Program-made: the position numbers and the translations under genes
In this document: piece by piece, positions 8,893-17,962 of the stretch
Numbering within the stretch: the stretch's first letter is position 1
Layout: the number at the start of each line of letters is the position of its first letter
Notes under the pieces: model-generated
The model's input: the letters and a program-made list of their open reading frames with translations, nothing else
What the model was told of the DNA's origin: nothing
Database searches by the model: none
Assembly (NCBI GenBank): GCA_964485395.1
Contig: CAZAJF010000021.1
Location: forward strand, 13,119 to 77,118
DNA from: JANNSO01 sp964485395
GTDB lineage: Bacteria; Spirochaetota; Spirochaetia; Treponematales; UBA12059
Reading direction: 5' to 3'
DNA length: 64,000 nt

Positions 8893-10353
8893 ATGTACAT
8901 GACGATTCTCGAGATCGTATCCATCACCCTTACCTTAGCCCTGTCAGCCATGATACTCCTGCCGCGCCGAGGTACCATCGGCCGAAAATACGTAAACATC
9001 GCCACAGGGCTCACTGTTTTAGCGGCGATTCCACCGCTGGTCATACGCTACGCCTTCGACCATGGGACCTGGCGTACGGAAGGCTCCAACGACGCGTTGA
9101 TAATCATCGGCCTCCTCGTGGTGTACGCCTTGCGCCGAAGGCTCGCGAAGCTCGACTCCCCCGAGGCAAAAATCGCCGAAACCAAACCAGACTCCGTTTT
9201 ACGGCACGTCGTATGCGCGACAGGTCTCCTCGCGGGAGTGTTTTCGCTGGCCGTCGTAATCATCTTTCCGGCCAACGACCTTGATGCGCCTTCGGGAAAA
9301 TACGCTGTCGGAACGCAGTCCTTCATGATGGAGGATACCACGAGGCAGGGAGTCTACCTGGACGCGCCCGGGCAAAATCGCCGGCTGATGGTTCAAGCCT
9401 GGTACCCTGCCGCGGACGTTCCCAAAGGCGCGAAAGCCCTCTGGATTCCCGATGTCGCGCTACGCAACGCGTTCGCAGACTACGGCAAGATGCCGCACTT
9501 CATGCAGAGCCACCTGGCCAAGGTCCGATCGAATTCCTACATGGGAATCGCCCTGGCGGCAACACCCGCAAAAATACCGGTAGTCATTGTTTCCCACGGC
9601 TGGACGGGCGCCCGCGCAGTACACACGGACCTGGCCGAGGAGCTCGCCAGCCGCGGCATGATCGTATTGGGCATCGACCACCCGTATGGCGCCATGTCGG
9701 TCACCCTTACCGACGGCACCGTACTGCCCCTGTACCCCGACGCATTGAATTGGGACAATCGCGACGATGAATTCATGGCCAGGGGCACGAAGCTCGTTTC
9801 AGTCTACCAAGCCGATATCGAAGCCGTGCTGGCAAGGGTGCGAGCCGACGATACGATACCGGCGCTCAAGGGTCGGATCGATACCGGTCGCATCGCCCTT
9901 GCCGGGCACTCTACGGGAGCCGGAGCCGCAGCGAGCATCATCATGAAGGATCCCTCCATCAACGGAATGCTTGGCCTCGACGCTTGGCTCGAGCCGCTGG
10001 GCGACTCGGTGGCTCAAGGTTCGGCGGTACCCCAGCTGCACTTGGGCAGCGACCGCTGGCGCAACGGACCCAACAGGGTTTTCCTCGAGAAGCTCCTGAA
10101 TGCGAGCCCCACCGCCGAGTACTATTCCATAAAAAATTCCGCGCACATGGATTTTGCGATGCTGCGCGATTTTACGCGCGCCGCGCGGATTATCGGCTGG
10201 GGCGGTTCCATCAACCAGAAACGATTCGCCTACATCGTCAACTCCACCGCCGCCGACTGGCTTGAGGCCAATCTCGGCGAAGGAGCGGCCGAGAGATCCG
10301 GAAGATCGATCGTGAAGACGGCCAATATACCCGAACTGCAGGCCAGAAACTAA
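8893..10353 (+). CDS. Membrane-anchored alpha/beta hydrolase, PAF-acetylhydrolase/dienelactone-hydrolase type
   Basis: Probable lipase or esterase. The first ~145 residues contain three or four membrane segments (about 4-21, 32-50, 58-77, 105-127); the rest is an alpha/beta hydrolase. The oxyanion region is VVIVSHGWTG, the nucleophile elbow is GHSTG with Ser340, and Asp363 (GLDAW) and His418 (SAHMDF) complete a plausible triad. The fold resembles platelet-activating-factor acetylhydrolase II. Start 8893 has GGAG seven bases upstream. An open frame extends upstream to 8623 but would overlap hslO. The gene is followed 2 bases later by the TatD gene, suggesting one transcript. The substrate is unknown. 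Confidence 0.8.
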   Translation: MYMTILEIVSITLTLALSAMILLPRRGTIGRKYVNIATGLTVLAAIPPLVIRYAFDHGTWRTEGSNDALIIIGLLVVYALRRRLAKLDSPEAKIAETKPDSVLRHVVCATGLLAGVFSLAVVIIFPANDLDAPSGKYAVGTQSFMMEDTTRQGVYLDAPGQNRRLMVQAWYPAADVPKGAKALWIPDVALRNAFADYGKMPHFMQSHLAKVRSNSYMGIALAATPAKIPVVIVSHGWTGARAVHTDLAEELASRGMIVLGIDHPYGAMSVTLTDGTVLPLYPDALNWDNRDDEFMARGTKLVSVYQADIEAVLARVRADDTIPALKGRIDTGRIALAGHSTGAGAAASIIMKDPSINGMLGLDAWLEPLGDSVAQGSAVPQLHLGSDRWRNGPNRVFLEKLLNASPTAEYYSIKNSAHMDFAMLRDFTRAARIIGWGGSINQKRFAYIVNSTAADWLEANLGEGAAERSGRSIVKTANIPELQARN

Positions 10354-10355
10354 GC

Positions 10356-11171
10356 ATGTTCGCGGACGCCCATTTTCATGCCGACGATCTTTTCGCCCAT
10401 GATAAAAACTTTACAGAGGCTTACGCCGCGCTGGGCGTGCGCGGGATAGCCTCGTGCCACGACAAGGCGGGGCTGGAAACGACGCTCGGCCTTATGGAAG
10501 ACGGCGGCGAGGGAACCTTCGGAATCTCCTTCGGGCTGCATCCGCAGTGGCCGTACATGGACGAAGCGCCGACGCTGGAAAAGCTGGCCGGCAGCGGGGA
10601 GATTCTGGCCGTGGGCGAATTCGGCTTCGACTTTTTCGGCGACAGGCCCTTATGCGTGAGGAATCCCGAAAACGAGAACCGACAGACGGATGTTTTTGAA
10701 TTCCAGCTGGACTTGGCCGAAAGACACTCGCTCCCGGCTATACTCCATTTCAGGCGCGCCAACGACCTGCTGTTCCGCTACGCCAAAAGGCTCTCCGCGC
10801 TTCCCGCGGTCATCCTGCATTCTTGGGGAGGGCCCTTGAACGAGGCCTTGGATTTTTTAGCCCGCTGCCGCCGCGCCTATTTTTCCTTCGGCACGGGCCT
10901 GCTCAACGGCAACAAAAAGTCCGAAGCCTGTGCGGCCGGCCTCCCGGCCGGGAACCTGCTTACGGAAACGGACGCTCCGTTCCAGCCGCCCAGGATTCGG
11001 CCGCTCCCCGAAGCTCCGTTGCGGAGGATGCCCCTCGAGCGGGAGTATTCCTGCCATGCGGACTTGCCGAAAATCTGCGGTCGCATCGCGGAACTTCGCA
11101 GCGAGCACGAAGAAAATATAATCGAGCGGATATACCGCAACCTAAGGGAGGCATCGGGCAATGCCCTTTGA
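10356..11171 (+). CDS. tatD: TatD-family metal-dependent deoxyribonuclease
   Basis: TatD-type hydrolase (TIM barrel of the amidohydrolase superfamily) with metal-dependent nuclease activity on DNA ends, linked in other bacteria to DNA repair. Metal ligands are visible in order: HFH in the first strand (ADAHFHADD), GEFGFD glutamate, ILHFR histidine, LHSWGG histidine and ETDAPF aspartate. Length (271 residues) is normal. It begins 2 bases after the hydrolase stop and its last 11 bases overlap the TcdA-like gene. The signature is slightly divergent (for example GEFGFD rather than GEIGLD), so the subfamily is less certain than the fold. Confidence 0.82.
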   Translation: MFADAHFHADDLFAHDKNFTEAYAALGVRGIASCHDKAGLETTLGLMEDGGEGTFGISFGLHPQWPYMDEAPTLEKLAGSGEILAVGEFGFDFFGDRPLCVRNPENENRQTDVFEFQLDLAERHSLPAILHFRRANDLLFRYAKRLSALPAVILHSWGGPLNEALDFLARCRRAYFSFGTGLLNGNKKSEACAAGLPAGNLLTETDAPFQPPRIRPLPEAPLRRMPLEREYSCHADLPKICGRIAELRSEHEENIIERIYRNLREASGNAL

Positions 11172-11937
11172 CGAAAGACTTGAAATTCTCTGGGGAAAGG
11201 AGTCCCTGGGCGCACTGAGAGACGCCCACGTGTGCGTATACGGCCTGGGCGGCGTAGGCGCGACCGCGGCCATGGACCTGGTGCGCTCCGGAATCGGCCG
11301 GATAAGCGTTGTGGACTTCGACACCGTGCAGGAGAGCAACCTGAACCGGCTCTACTTCGGGTACGCCGATACCGTGGGCATGCGCAAGACCGAGGCCTTC
11401 ACCCGTTTCGCGAAAAACATCAACGACGGCGTGATCATCGACCGGATGGACAAGCTGGTAAGCGGCGAGGAAGCCGGCGGAACCTTGCCGCCCGGAGCGG
11501 ATTTCTTTCTCGATTGCATCGACACCCTCAACCCGAAAGTAAACTTGATAGCGGCCTTGCTGCGCGAAGAAAAACGGTTTATCTCTAGCCTGGGGACCGC
11601 AGGCAGGATACGGCCGGAAATGCTCAAGATCGGCCCGCTCTGGGAGACGCACGACTGCCCGCTGGCGCAGCGCGTACGGCAAAGGCTCAGGCGCCTGGGC
11701 ATCGTGGGCAAGGCGCGAAAAGGCAAAAGGCAGGACCCCGGCGCCATCAGCGAGATAACCTGCGTATGGTCAGACGAATTGGCGGTGAAGCCGGCCATGC
11801 CCTCGGACGGATCCATACCGGGCACCACGATAAACGGCATGCGCATCAGGGCCGTACAGGGGTCCAGCCCCTTCGTGCCGCAGGCGGCGGGGCACCTGAT
11901 GGCCAGCTACGCGGTTCGCCGGATACTGGGACTCTGA
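11161..11937 (+). CDS. tcdA: E1-like tRNA threonylcarbamoyladenosine dehydratase (TcdA/CsdL-like)
   Basis: ATP-dependent E1-like enzyme that cyclises t6A at position 37 of ANN-decoding tRNAs. The 258 residues show the ThiF-type nucleotide fold: GLGGVGATAAMDLVRSGIG near residue 25, DFDTVQESNLNR (the conserved Asp and Asn/Arg), DCIDTLNPK, and a TcdA-like segment DCPLAQRVRQRLRRLGI. ThiF and MoeB would normally have a downstream CxxC zinc site, which is absent here, favouring TcdA. It overlaps tatD by 11 bases. Confidence 0.83.
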   Translation: MPFDERLEILWGKESLGALRDAHVCVYGLGGVGATAAMDLVRSGIGRISVVDFDTVQESNLNRLYFGYADTVGMRKTEAFTRFAKNINDGVIIDRMDKLVSGEEAGGTLPPGADFFLDCIDTLNPKVNLIAALLREEKRFISSLGTAGRIRPEMLKIGPLWETHDCPLAQRVRQRLRRLGIVGKARKGKRQDPGAISEITCVWSDELAVKPAMPSDGSIPGTTINGMRIRAVQGSSPFVPQAAGHLMASYAVRRILGL

Positions 11938-11977
11938 ATTCACGGGCCACAGAACGGCCGATCAAGGAGATCGCATT

Positions 11978-12550
11978 ATGAAAAATTTATTTACATTTCT
12001 CGCAAGGCCGCGAACGTACGCAGCCTGCCTCGCCGCCTTCCTGCTATTCGGAGCCTTGGTCCTGCCCTGGAAATCCGCGCAGGTCGCGCGCTACACGCCC
12101 AAAGGCGCCGGCTTCGACACCAGCCTGGCATATTCGCCGGCGGAAGCACAGCGGCGCGCCGGGCTCTACAGCGAGGAAGGAAGGGCTTCCTACGTCTTCG
12201 ACCGCTGGACCTTCGACCTGGCCTTTCCGGCGATCTACGGAGCATTCATGCTTTCGTCATGGGCCTTTGCGCTGAAGAGGCTCGGCAAGAACCGGACCGG
12301 CACGCATCGGTTCCTGGCGATACCGCTGGCCGCGGTGGCGTTCGACCTGGCGGAAAATATTTCCGTAACGGTAATCATGCTCGGTTTTCCCGAAGCCCAG
12401 GGCTTCGCTGCCTTCGCCGCAAGCGCCTCCACCCTGCTCAAATGGATTTTCGTGGGCGCGGGCTTTGCCGGAAGCCTCTTCCTGCCTCTGGCCGCGATGC
12501 TGGCGTTTTTTATCCGGAAAAAAAGGATCGCCGGGGATTCCCAAAAATAA
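11978..12550 (+). CDS. Four-helix membrane protein, unknown function
   Basis: A 190-residue protein with membrane segments at about 13-30, 75-95, 107-132 and 150-174, and a soluble loop (about 31-72) between the first two. The layout resembles small uncharacterised inner-membrane proteins, but I do not recognise the family. AAGGAG lies 8 bases before the ATG at 11978. It is last in a plus-strand run (hydrolase, TatD, TcdA) with a 40-base gap, and is followed by a hairpin shared with the converging hutU. Confidence 0.6.
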   Translation: MKNLFTFLARPRTYAACLAAFLLFGALVLPWKSAQVARYTPKGAGFDTSLAYSPAEAQRRAGLYSEEGRASYVFDRWTFDLAFPAIYGAFMLSSWAFALKRLGKNRTGTHRFLAIPLAAVAFDLAENISVTVIMLGFPEAQGFAAFAASASTLLKWIFVGAGFAGSLFLPLAAMLAFFIRKKRIAGDSQK

Positions 12551-12581
12551 ATAGCGGCCGTTCCGGATGGACGGCCGCTAT
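12551..12581 (-). terminator. Terminator between the membrane protein and hutU
   Basis: Perfect 11-bp stem ATAGCGGCCGT / ACGGCCGCTAT with a 9-base loop. On the minus strand it is followed by TTATTTTT, so it mainly ends the hutH-hutU transcript. The plus-strand tail is not T-rich; on that strand it would be a weak terminator. Confidence 0.75.
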
Positions 12582-12610
12582 TGCGAATATCGCCTTTGGC
12601 TAACTAAATA

Positions 12611-14626
12611 TTACTTCTTTACGGCTTTCTCTATTAGCGAGTCGTCCACGATATAAGGCAGCGTAATATGCCCGAAATCCTTGTAGATATCGTTGTACTC
12701 CGCGCACACTTCCATGGCGTGCTCGTTGCGGGCCCACGCGCGCCTGGCTACGCCGCCCATCGTGTCCCAGGGTATGGCCATGCCGATCACGGTATCCACG
12801 CGCTCGGAGCCGTCCAGCACCATGCCGAAGCCGCCGTTCACCGACTTGCCGATTCCCACGCCGCCGCCGTTGTGCAAGGCTATGAGGCTCATGCCTCGCG
12901 CGGCGTCTCCGGCGAAATTCTGCACCGCCATGTCGGCCATGACGTTGGAGCCGTCTTTTATGTTGGAGGTCTCGCGGAACGGGCTGTCGGTGCCGCCGCA
13001 GTCGTGATGGTCGCGGCCGAGCATGATGGGTCCCACTTCGCCCTTCCTTACCATCTCGTTGAACTTGAGCGCTATCTTGGTTCTTCCCATCGCGTCCTGA
13101 TAGAGGATGCGCGCCTTGGTTCCCACGACCAGCTTGTTTTTTTCGGCGTCGCGTATCCATGCCCAGTTGTCCCGGTCCTGTCCGCGCCGATTGGGATCGA
13201 TGCAGTCCATGGCCGCCTTGTCCGTCTTGCGCAGGTCCTCGTCGCTGCCCGAAAGGCACACCCAGCGGAAGGGTCCGTAGCCGTAGTCGAAGAGCTCGGG
13301 CCCGAGGATGTCCTCGACGTAGCTCGGAAACACGAAACCGTCCTTCTCGTCCACGCCGTTCTTGGACACGTCCTTGGCGCCCGCGTCGTATACGGCCTTG
13401 AGGAAGCTGTTGCCGTAATCGAAGAAATAGGTTCCCTTATTCGATAATTTTTTTATCACCTCGAAATGTCGCAGGAGGCTCGCGTCCACGAGCTTCCCGA
13501 ACCGGGAGGGATCATCCTTGAGGAGGCGCGTGCGTTCCTCGAAGCTGATTCCCGCCGGGCAATACCCGCCCTCGTACGCGGCGTGGCAGCTGGTCTGGTC
13601 GGAGAGCAGGTGGATATGGACGCCTTCCTTGAACGCGTATTCAAGCAGCTCCACCACGTTGCCCTGAAACGCAACCGCGATGGCCTCGCCTTTTTTCTGG
13701 GCATCCGCGGCCTTGGCGAACGCGCCTGCCGGAGTCGTCTCCACGCACGATACCCAGCCCTGGCTGAAGCGCGTCTGCACGCGGCTGGGATCCACTTCCG
13801 CGATGATGCTCGCCGCACCCGCGATTACGGCGGCCTTTCCCTGCGCCCCGGACATGCCGCCCAGGCCGCTGGAAACGAAAAGCTTGCCGCGCAAGTCGCC
13901 GTCCTGCGGCACGCCGAGCTTGAGGCGCCCCGCGTTGAGCAGGGTGTTGAAGGTGCCGTGCACGATTCCCTGGGGTCCGATGTACATCCACCCGCCCGCG
14001 GTCATCTGGCCGTAGTTGGCCACGCCGAGTGCCGCAGCGTGGTTGAAGTCCTTCAGGTTGTCGAACATGCCTATCATGAGGCCGTTGGTTATTATGACGC
14101 GCGGAGCGAGCGCATGGCTTTTAAACAAGCCAAGCGGGTGGCCGCTCTCGATGACGAGGGTCGTTCCGTGGTCGAGTACCTTCAGATACTCCACGATGAG
14201 CCGGTACTGCATCCAGTTCTGGCAGACCTGGCCGGTTTCGCCGTAGGTAACGAGCTCGTAAGGATACAGCGCGATGGCGAAATCCAGGTTATTGTCGATC
14301 ATCACCTGGAACGCGCGGCCTTCCAGGCAGGCGCCCGCGTAGCTCTGCACGGGCTTGCCGCTCAGGTTTCCCGACGGCCTGAAGCGGAATCCGTAGATGC
14401 GGCCGTGGGTGCGCAGCTCGGCCATGAACTCGGGGGCCATCTCCGCGTGAAAGCGCTGCGGAATATACCGGAGCGCGTTGCGCAGGGCCAAAGCCTCGTG
14501 GGCCGCGGTAAGCTTGGACTCGCGCCGCGGGGCGCGGCGGATGCCGGGCTCGAAAACCGGGGCCGGCGGAAGCTGGTCAAATTGCAGCCGGATGGTCATG
14601 GCGGCCGCTACGTCGTTATTGGTCAT
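12611..14626 (-). CDS. hutU: Urocanate hydratase, long form
   Basis: Second enzyme of histidine catabolism, hydrating urocanate to imidazolonepropionate with tightly bound NAD as electrophile. The 671 residues contain the urocanase landmarks YGQMTAGGWMYIGPQGIVHG (near 204-223), SGLGGMSGAQGKAAVIAG, GRDHHDCGG and the glycine-rich C-terminal LHNGGGVGIGKS. It is clearly longer than the usual ~555-residue bacterial enzyme and close in size to the ~676-residue animal form, so it belongs to the long class. AAAGGAG precedes the ATG at 14626. It lies 24 bases after hutH and is last in its operon. Confidence 0.95.
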   Translation of the reverse strand: MTNNDVAAAMTIRLQFDQLPPAPVFEPGIRRAPRRESKLTAAHEALALRNALRYIPQRFHAEMAPEFMAELRTHGRIYGFRFRPSGNLSGKPVQSYAGACLEGRAFQVMIDNNLDFAIALYPYELVTYGETGQVCQNWMQYRLIVEYLKVLDHGTTLVIESGHPLGLFKSHALAPRVIITNGLMIGMFDNLKDFNHAAALGVANYGQMTAGGWMYIGPQGIVHGTFNTLLNAGRLKLGVPQDGDLRGKLFVSSGLGGMSGAQGKAAVIAGAASIIAEVDPSRVQTRFSQGWVSCVETTPAGAFAKAADAQKKGEAIAVAFQGNVVELLEYAFKEGVHIHLLSDQTSCHAAYEGGYCPAGISFEERTRLLKDDPSRFGKLVDASLLRHFEVIKKLSNKGTYFFDYGNSFLKAVYDAGAKDVSKNGVDEKDGFVFPSYVEDILGPELFDYGYGPFRWVCLSGSDEDLRKTDKAAMDCIDPNRRGQDRDNWAWIRDAEKNKLVVGTKARILYQDAMGRTKIALKFNEMVRKGEVGPIMLGRDHHDCGGTDSPFRETSNIKDGSNVMADMAVQNFAGDAARGMSLIALHNGGGVGIGKSVNGGFGMVLDGSERVDTVIGMAIPWDTMGGVARRAWARNEHAMEVCAEYNDIYKDFGHITLPYIVDDSLIEKAVKK

Positions 14627-14650
14627 CGGTCTTTCTCCTTTGCTTCGCTA

Positions 14651-16198
14651 TCAATCCTGCAGGCCCAATACTTCTTCGGCCGCGCGGAGCACCGCCCCGT
14701 CGGCCACCAACGCGTGAACCTGCTCGATGTCGTGATACATGACGCGATCCTTGTCCACCATTTTCACGGCGGATCGGATAACCCGGTAAGCCGCCGCGGT
14801 GGCGGGCGAAAGGGCGGCCGGTCCGTCTCGCAGGTCGATGGCCTGGCAGGCGGAAAGCAACTCGAGCGCTATCACGTTACGGGCGTTGCCGATGATTTCC
14901 CGTGCCTTGCGGGCGGCGATCGTGCCCATGGAAACATGGTCTTCCTGATTGGCGCTCGAGGGGATCGAGTCGACGCTGGCGGGATGCGCCAGCACCTTGT
15001 TTTCTGATACCAGGGAGGCAGCCGTATACTGCATGATCATGAAGCCGGAATTAAGGCCGCCGTCCTTGACCAGGAAGGCGGGCAGCCCGTTGGACAAGGC
15101 GGGGTTTACCAGGCGCTCGATGCGGCGCTCGGAAACGTTCGCGTATTCGGCGGCGGCGATTCCCAGGAAATCCATGGCAAGCGCCACCGGCTGCCCGTGA
15201 AAATTTCCACCGGAGATTATATCGCCGCCCGAAGGATCGTCGGGGTTGATGAAGATGAGCGGATTATCCGTAACGGCGTTCACTTCGCGTGAGACGACGT
15301 CGTAGACATAGCCGAGAGCGTCGCGTCCCGCGCCGTGTATCTGCGGTACGCACCTCAGCACGTACGCGTCCTGCACGCGCTCCTGGCCCTGCCTCGTCGT
15401 GCAGTCCGAGCCTTCCAGCAAGGCGCGCATGTTGGCGGCGCATTCTATCTGGCCGACCTGGCCGCGGGCTTCGTGGACGCGCGGGTCGTAGGCGTCGGTT
15501 ATTCCGCGCAAAGCCTGAAACGTGAGGGCGGCGGCAAGGTCCGCTGTGCGCGCGAGCTTCCAGCCGTCAAAGGCGGCAAGCGCGCCGACTGCGGTCATGC
15601 ATTGCGTGCCGTTGATGAGCGCGAGTCCTTCCTTCGCGGACAACTCGACGGGCTTGAGCCCTGCCGCCTTGAGCGCATCGGCGGACGGCATCCTCACGCC
15701 GCGATAAAAAGACTCGCCCATGCCGCACAGCGCGATGGCCATATGCGAGAGCGGAGCAAGGTCGCCGGACGCGCCCAGCGATCCTTTTTCGGGAATCATG
15801 GGTACGACATCCGCGTTGAGCATGTCGATGAGGGCTTGAACGGTGGAAAGCCTGGCGCCTGAGTTGCCTACCGCCAAGGCATTTGCCCGGAGGAAGATCA
15901 TCGCGCGCACCACTTCCAGGGGGAGGGGATCGCCGACGCCCACCGCGTGGCTCATGATCAGGTTTTTCTGCAAGGCCGCGTTGTCGTTCTTGGTGATGAC
16001 GATATCGCAGAATTTCCCGAATCCGGTGGTGATGCCGTAGCGCACCAGGGACTCGTCCACGCATTTCTCAACTACGGCGCGGGAAGCGTTGATGCGCTTA
16101 GACGCGTCTTTATCCAAGCTTACCGTCGCCCCGTATCTGGCTACCAGCACGACATCCTTGATCCTGGCCTTGCATCCGTCGATTACAATCGTTTCCAT
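14651..16198 (-). CDS. hutH: Histidine ammonia-lyase
   Basis: Removes ammonia from L-histidine to give trans-urocanate, the first committed step of histidine degradation. The 515 residues include the GSLGASGDLAPLSH segment (about 138-151) whose Ala-Ser-Gly cyclises into the MIO electrophile, the YGITTGFGKF segment carrying the catalytic tyrosine, and QEDHVSMG with the conserved QEDHV. Length is normal. The start at 16198 is preceded by a GGGGTGG stretch. It sits 50 bases downstream of the 213-residue unknown and 24 bases upstream of hutU. Tyrosine ammonia-lyases share the fold; the hutU and hutI neighbours make histidine the substrate. Confidence 0.95.
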   Translation of the reverse strand: METIVIDGCKARIKDVVLVARYGATVSLDKDASKRINASRAVVEKCVDESLVRYGITTGFGKFCDIVITKNDNAALQKNLIMSHAVGVGDPLPLEVVRAMIFLRANALAVGNSGARLSTVQALIDMLNADVVPMIPEKGSLGASGDLAPLSHMAIALCGMGESFYRGVRMPSADALKAAGLKPVELSAKEGLALINGTQCMTAVGALAAFDGWKLARTADLAAALTFQALRGITDAYDPRVHEARGQVGQIECAANMRALLEGSDCTTRQGQERVQDAYVLRCVPQIHGAGRDALGYVYDVVSREVNAVTDNPLIFINPDDPSGGDIISGGNFHGQPVALAMDFLGIAAAEYANVSERRIERLVNPALSNGLPAFLVKDGGLNSGFMIMQYTAASLVSENKVLAHPASVDSIPSSANQEDHVSMGTIAARKAREIIGNARNVIALELLSACQAIDLRDGPAALSPATAAAYRVIRSAVKMVDKDRVMYHDIEQVHALVADGAVLRAAEEVLGLQD

Positions 16199-16248
16199 AC
16201 CACCCCTTCATGGGAACCGGCCTGGCAGCCGCTTCCGCCTTCTTATTT

Positions 16249-16890
16249 CTAAAGCCCCAAAATGCTCAAAGCCGCTTTCCAGAAATCCTCTTCTTCCATC
16301 CGTCCTTCGAGCCTCGCCTTGACGAGGTTCTTTATGGGCGACGGAAAGCTTTCCCAATACATGTCCTGCCAGCGCGGCATCCAATCCCACAGGTCCTTCT
16401 GCTTGGACGGAGCCATGAGCCCCAGCGAATACTCGGTAAAATCGCGGAGCATCATCGCCAACGCGTCGGGAGGAAGCGTCGCCTGCGGCGGCACCTGCGG
16501 CGGCGCGAGCTTGCGCCCGTCCTCGTCCACCAAGGCGCGGGATTCTCCCTCAGCCTTGGCAGCCATGGCCGACATGGCCGTCCGGCCCGCGTAATGGTCC
16601 AGCAAAACCGCGACTTCCGCTTCGGTTGCCTCGGGAGCGTTCTGCCGTATTATCCCCTCCACGAAGGAGCGCACGGTCGACCGCATGCTGTCCATGCTGT
16701 CCTGCACGCCCTGGTTCACCGCCTTGCCCATCTTCTCCGCCATTGCGCCGGGATTCATGCCTCCGAGCCCCGCGTACTTGCCCTGGTCGCGCTTCCTGCG
16801 CTCAAGAGCCTTGATGAGCACCTCGAGCTCGGCCGGCTCGGCCCTGTTCAGTATAAAATCAAGTACCGCGGCCAGCTCGTCCCGGGCCAT
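16249..16890 (-). CDS. Unknown soluble protein upstream of hutH
   Basis: A 213-residue protein without signal peptide or membrane segment. The N-terminus (about 1-40) is helical and charged (ELEVLIKALERRKRDQ), the middle is methionine- and glycine-rich, residues ~130-145 are a proline-rich linker, and the C-terminal part is aromatic-rich (KDLWDWMPRWQDMYWESFPS). I do not recognise the family. Its ATG follows the TAG of the SUMF-like gene directly with no gap, so these two are translationally linked, and hutH follows 50 bases later. A link to histidine metabolism is only positional. Confidence 0.6.
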   Translation of the reverse strand: MARDELAAVLDFILNRAEPAELEVLIKALERRKRDQGKYAGLGGMNPGAMAEKMGKAVNQGVQDSMDSMRSTVRSFVEGIIRQNAPEATEAEVAVLLDHYAGRTAMSAMAAKAEGESRALVDEDGRKLAPPQVPPQATLPPDALAMMLRDFTEYSLGLMAPSKQKDLWDWMPRWQDMYWESFPSPIKNLVKARLEGRMEEEDFWKAALSILGL

Positions 16891-17802
16891 CTATCGGGCG
16901 TTCCGTACGAGGCGCACGCCGAGATCCCTCGCGTAATAGTGTGGAACGCCCCCGAATCGGAACGTAACCCGTGAATATTTCTTCAGATAATACCAACTGC
17001 CCCCGCGCATCACGCGGTTATCGCCGGAGACGGGCCCCCGGGAATCGGTTTGAAAGCCGGGAGTATAATCACCGTACCAGTCCCAGCACCATTCCCATAC
17101 GTTGCCGCTCATGTCGAATAAACCCAGCGAGTTGGGCCTGAACTTGCCCACTGAATTGGTGAATCCGCCCGCCGTACCGTAATAGGCCGCCACGAGGCTC
17201 GCGTCGTTCGATCCGCTGAAATTATAGAATTCCAGATTCCGGCCGCCCCTGGCGGCATACTCCCACTCGGCTTCGGTAGGAAGCCTCCAGCCGCTTTTGG
17301 AGAAATCGCAGGATACCGCCTCGTCTTCCCCGGAGTAGCAAGGCTGCAGCCCATCCTTCACCGACAGCTTGTTGGCAAACTCCACGGCCTCGTACCAGGT
17401 TATTTCGTATATGGGAAAATCGGCGCCTTTGCCATGGCGATAATGCTCCTGCTCGCCCATCAAGGGTATCCAAACGCCCTGCGTAACTTCCGTGGCCATC
17501 ATCCAGAAGGATAAAAGATTAACGTTATGCGTTATTTTTTCGTCCTGCTGCGCGGGAACGTCGTCAAAGGAAAAAACGCTGCCGGGAACCTCGAGCTCTT
17601 TGGAGAAATTCTCGCCGTAGCCCATGAGGAAATTACCCCCCTCTACCAGTATCTCGTTGCGGAGCGGCCCGGAACGGTACGAATCCTGGGCCGGGAGGCC
17701 GGCAGGGCCGAAGAAAAAGGCCAGTATACCGAGAAGAAGGGCAGCCAGAGGCTTTTCAACCCGGTGGCAACCGTCGATTATTCCTTGAGATAAAACTATC
17801 AT
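16891..17802 (-). CDS. Exported formylglycine-generating-enzyme-like (SUMF1 fold) protein without catalytic cysteines
   Basis: SUMF1/FGE-sulfatase domain protein. From the ATG at 17802 it has 303 residues with a signal peptide (hydrophobic run ending GPAGLPAQ), then the family's hallmarks: GGNFLMG, ATEVTQGVW, WYEAVEFANKL, WRLPTEAEWEYAARGG, LGLFDMSGNVWEWCWDWYG and MRGGSWYY. True sulfatase-activating enzymes carry two cysteines in the segment after RGGSW; here that segment (YLKKYSRVTFRFGG) has none, so formylglycine formation is unlikely, and a binding or structural role is more probable. The start is uncertain: no clear ribosome-binding site precedes 17802, and the frame stays open to 18030, which would overlap the divergent gene. 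Confidence 0.8.
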   Translation of the reverse strand: MIVLSQGIIDGCHRVEKPLAALLLGILAFFFGPAGLPAQDSYRSGPLRNEILVEGGNFLMGYGENFSKELEVPGSVFSFDDVPAQQDEKITHNVNLLSFWMMATEVTQGVWIPLMGEQEHYRHGKGADFPIYEITWYEAVEFANKLSVKDGLQPCYSGEDEAVSCDFSKSGWRLPTEAEWEYAARGGRNLEFYNFSGSNDASLVAAYYGTAGGFTNSVGKFRPNSLGLFDMSGNVWEWCWDWYGDYTPGFQTDSRGPVSGDNRVMRGGSWYYLKKYSRVTFRFGGVPHYYARDLGVRLVRNAR

Positions 17803-17962
17803 GACTTGCAGTATATCACGAACGGGTACCGCCTGTTCTAGACCGCTTTCCGGTTTTGCAGCCCAGTATCCGCGCTTATCCACTGGAAATATTTTCGCAT
17901 TCGGCATACCATTATGGAGTGAAAGAACGTATTCAACGCTATTAACCATGATGGAGGCTACA

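Noticed and set aside
13466..15007. Long open frame on the plus strand across hutU and the end of hutH (over 500 codons)
   Set aside because: It is antisense to hutU and hutH, whose protein families are clear, and has no family resemblance; GC-rich codon usage produces such frames.
16891..17802. Calling the SUMF-like protein a true formylglycine-generating enzyme
   Set aside because: The segment that should hold the two catalytic cysteines contains none.
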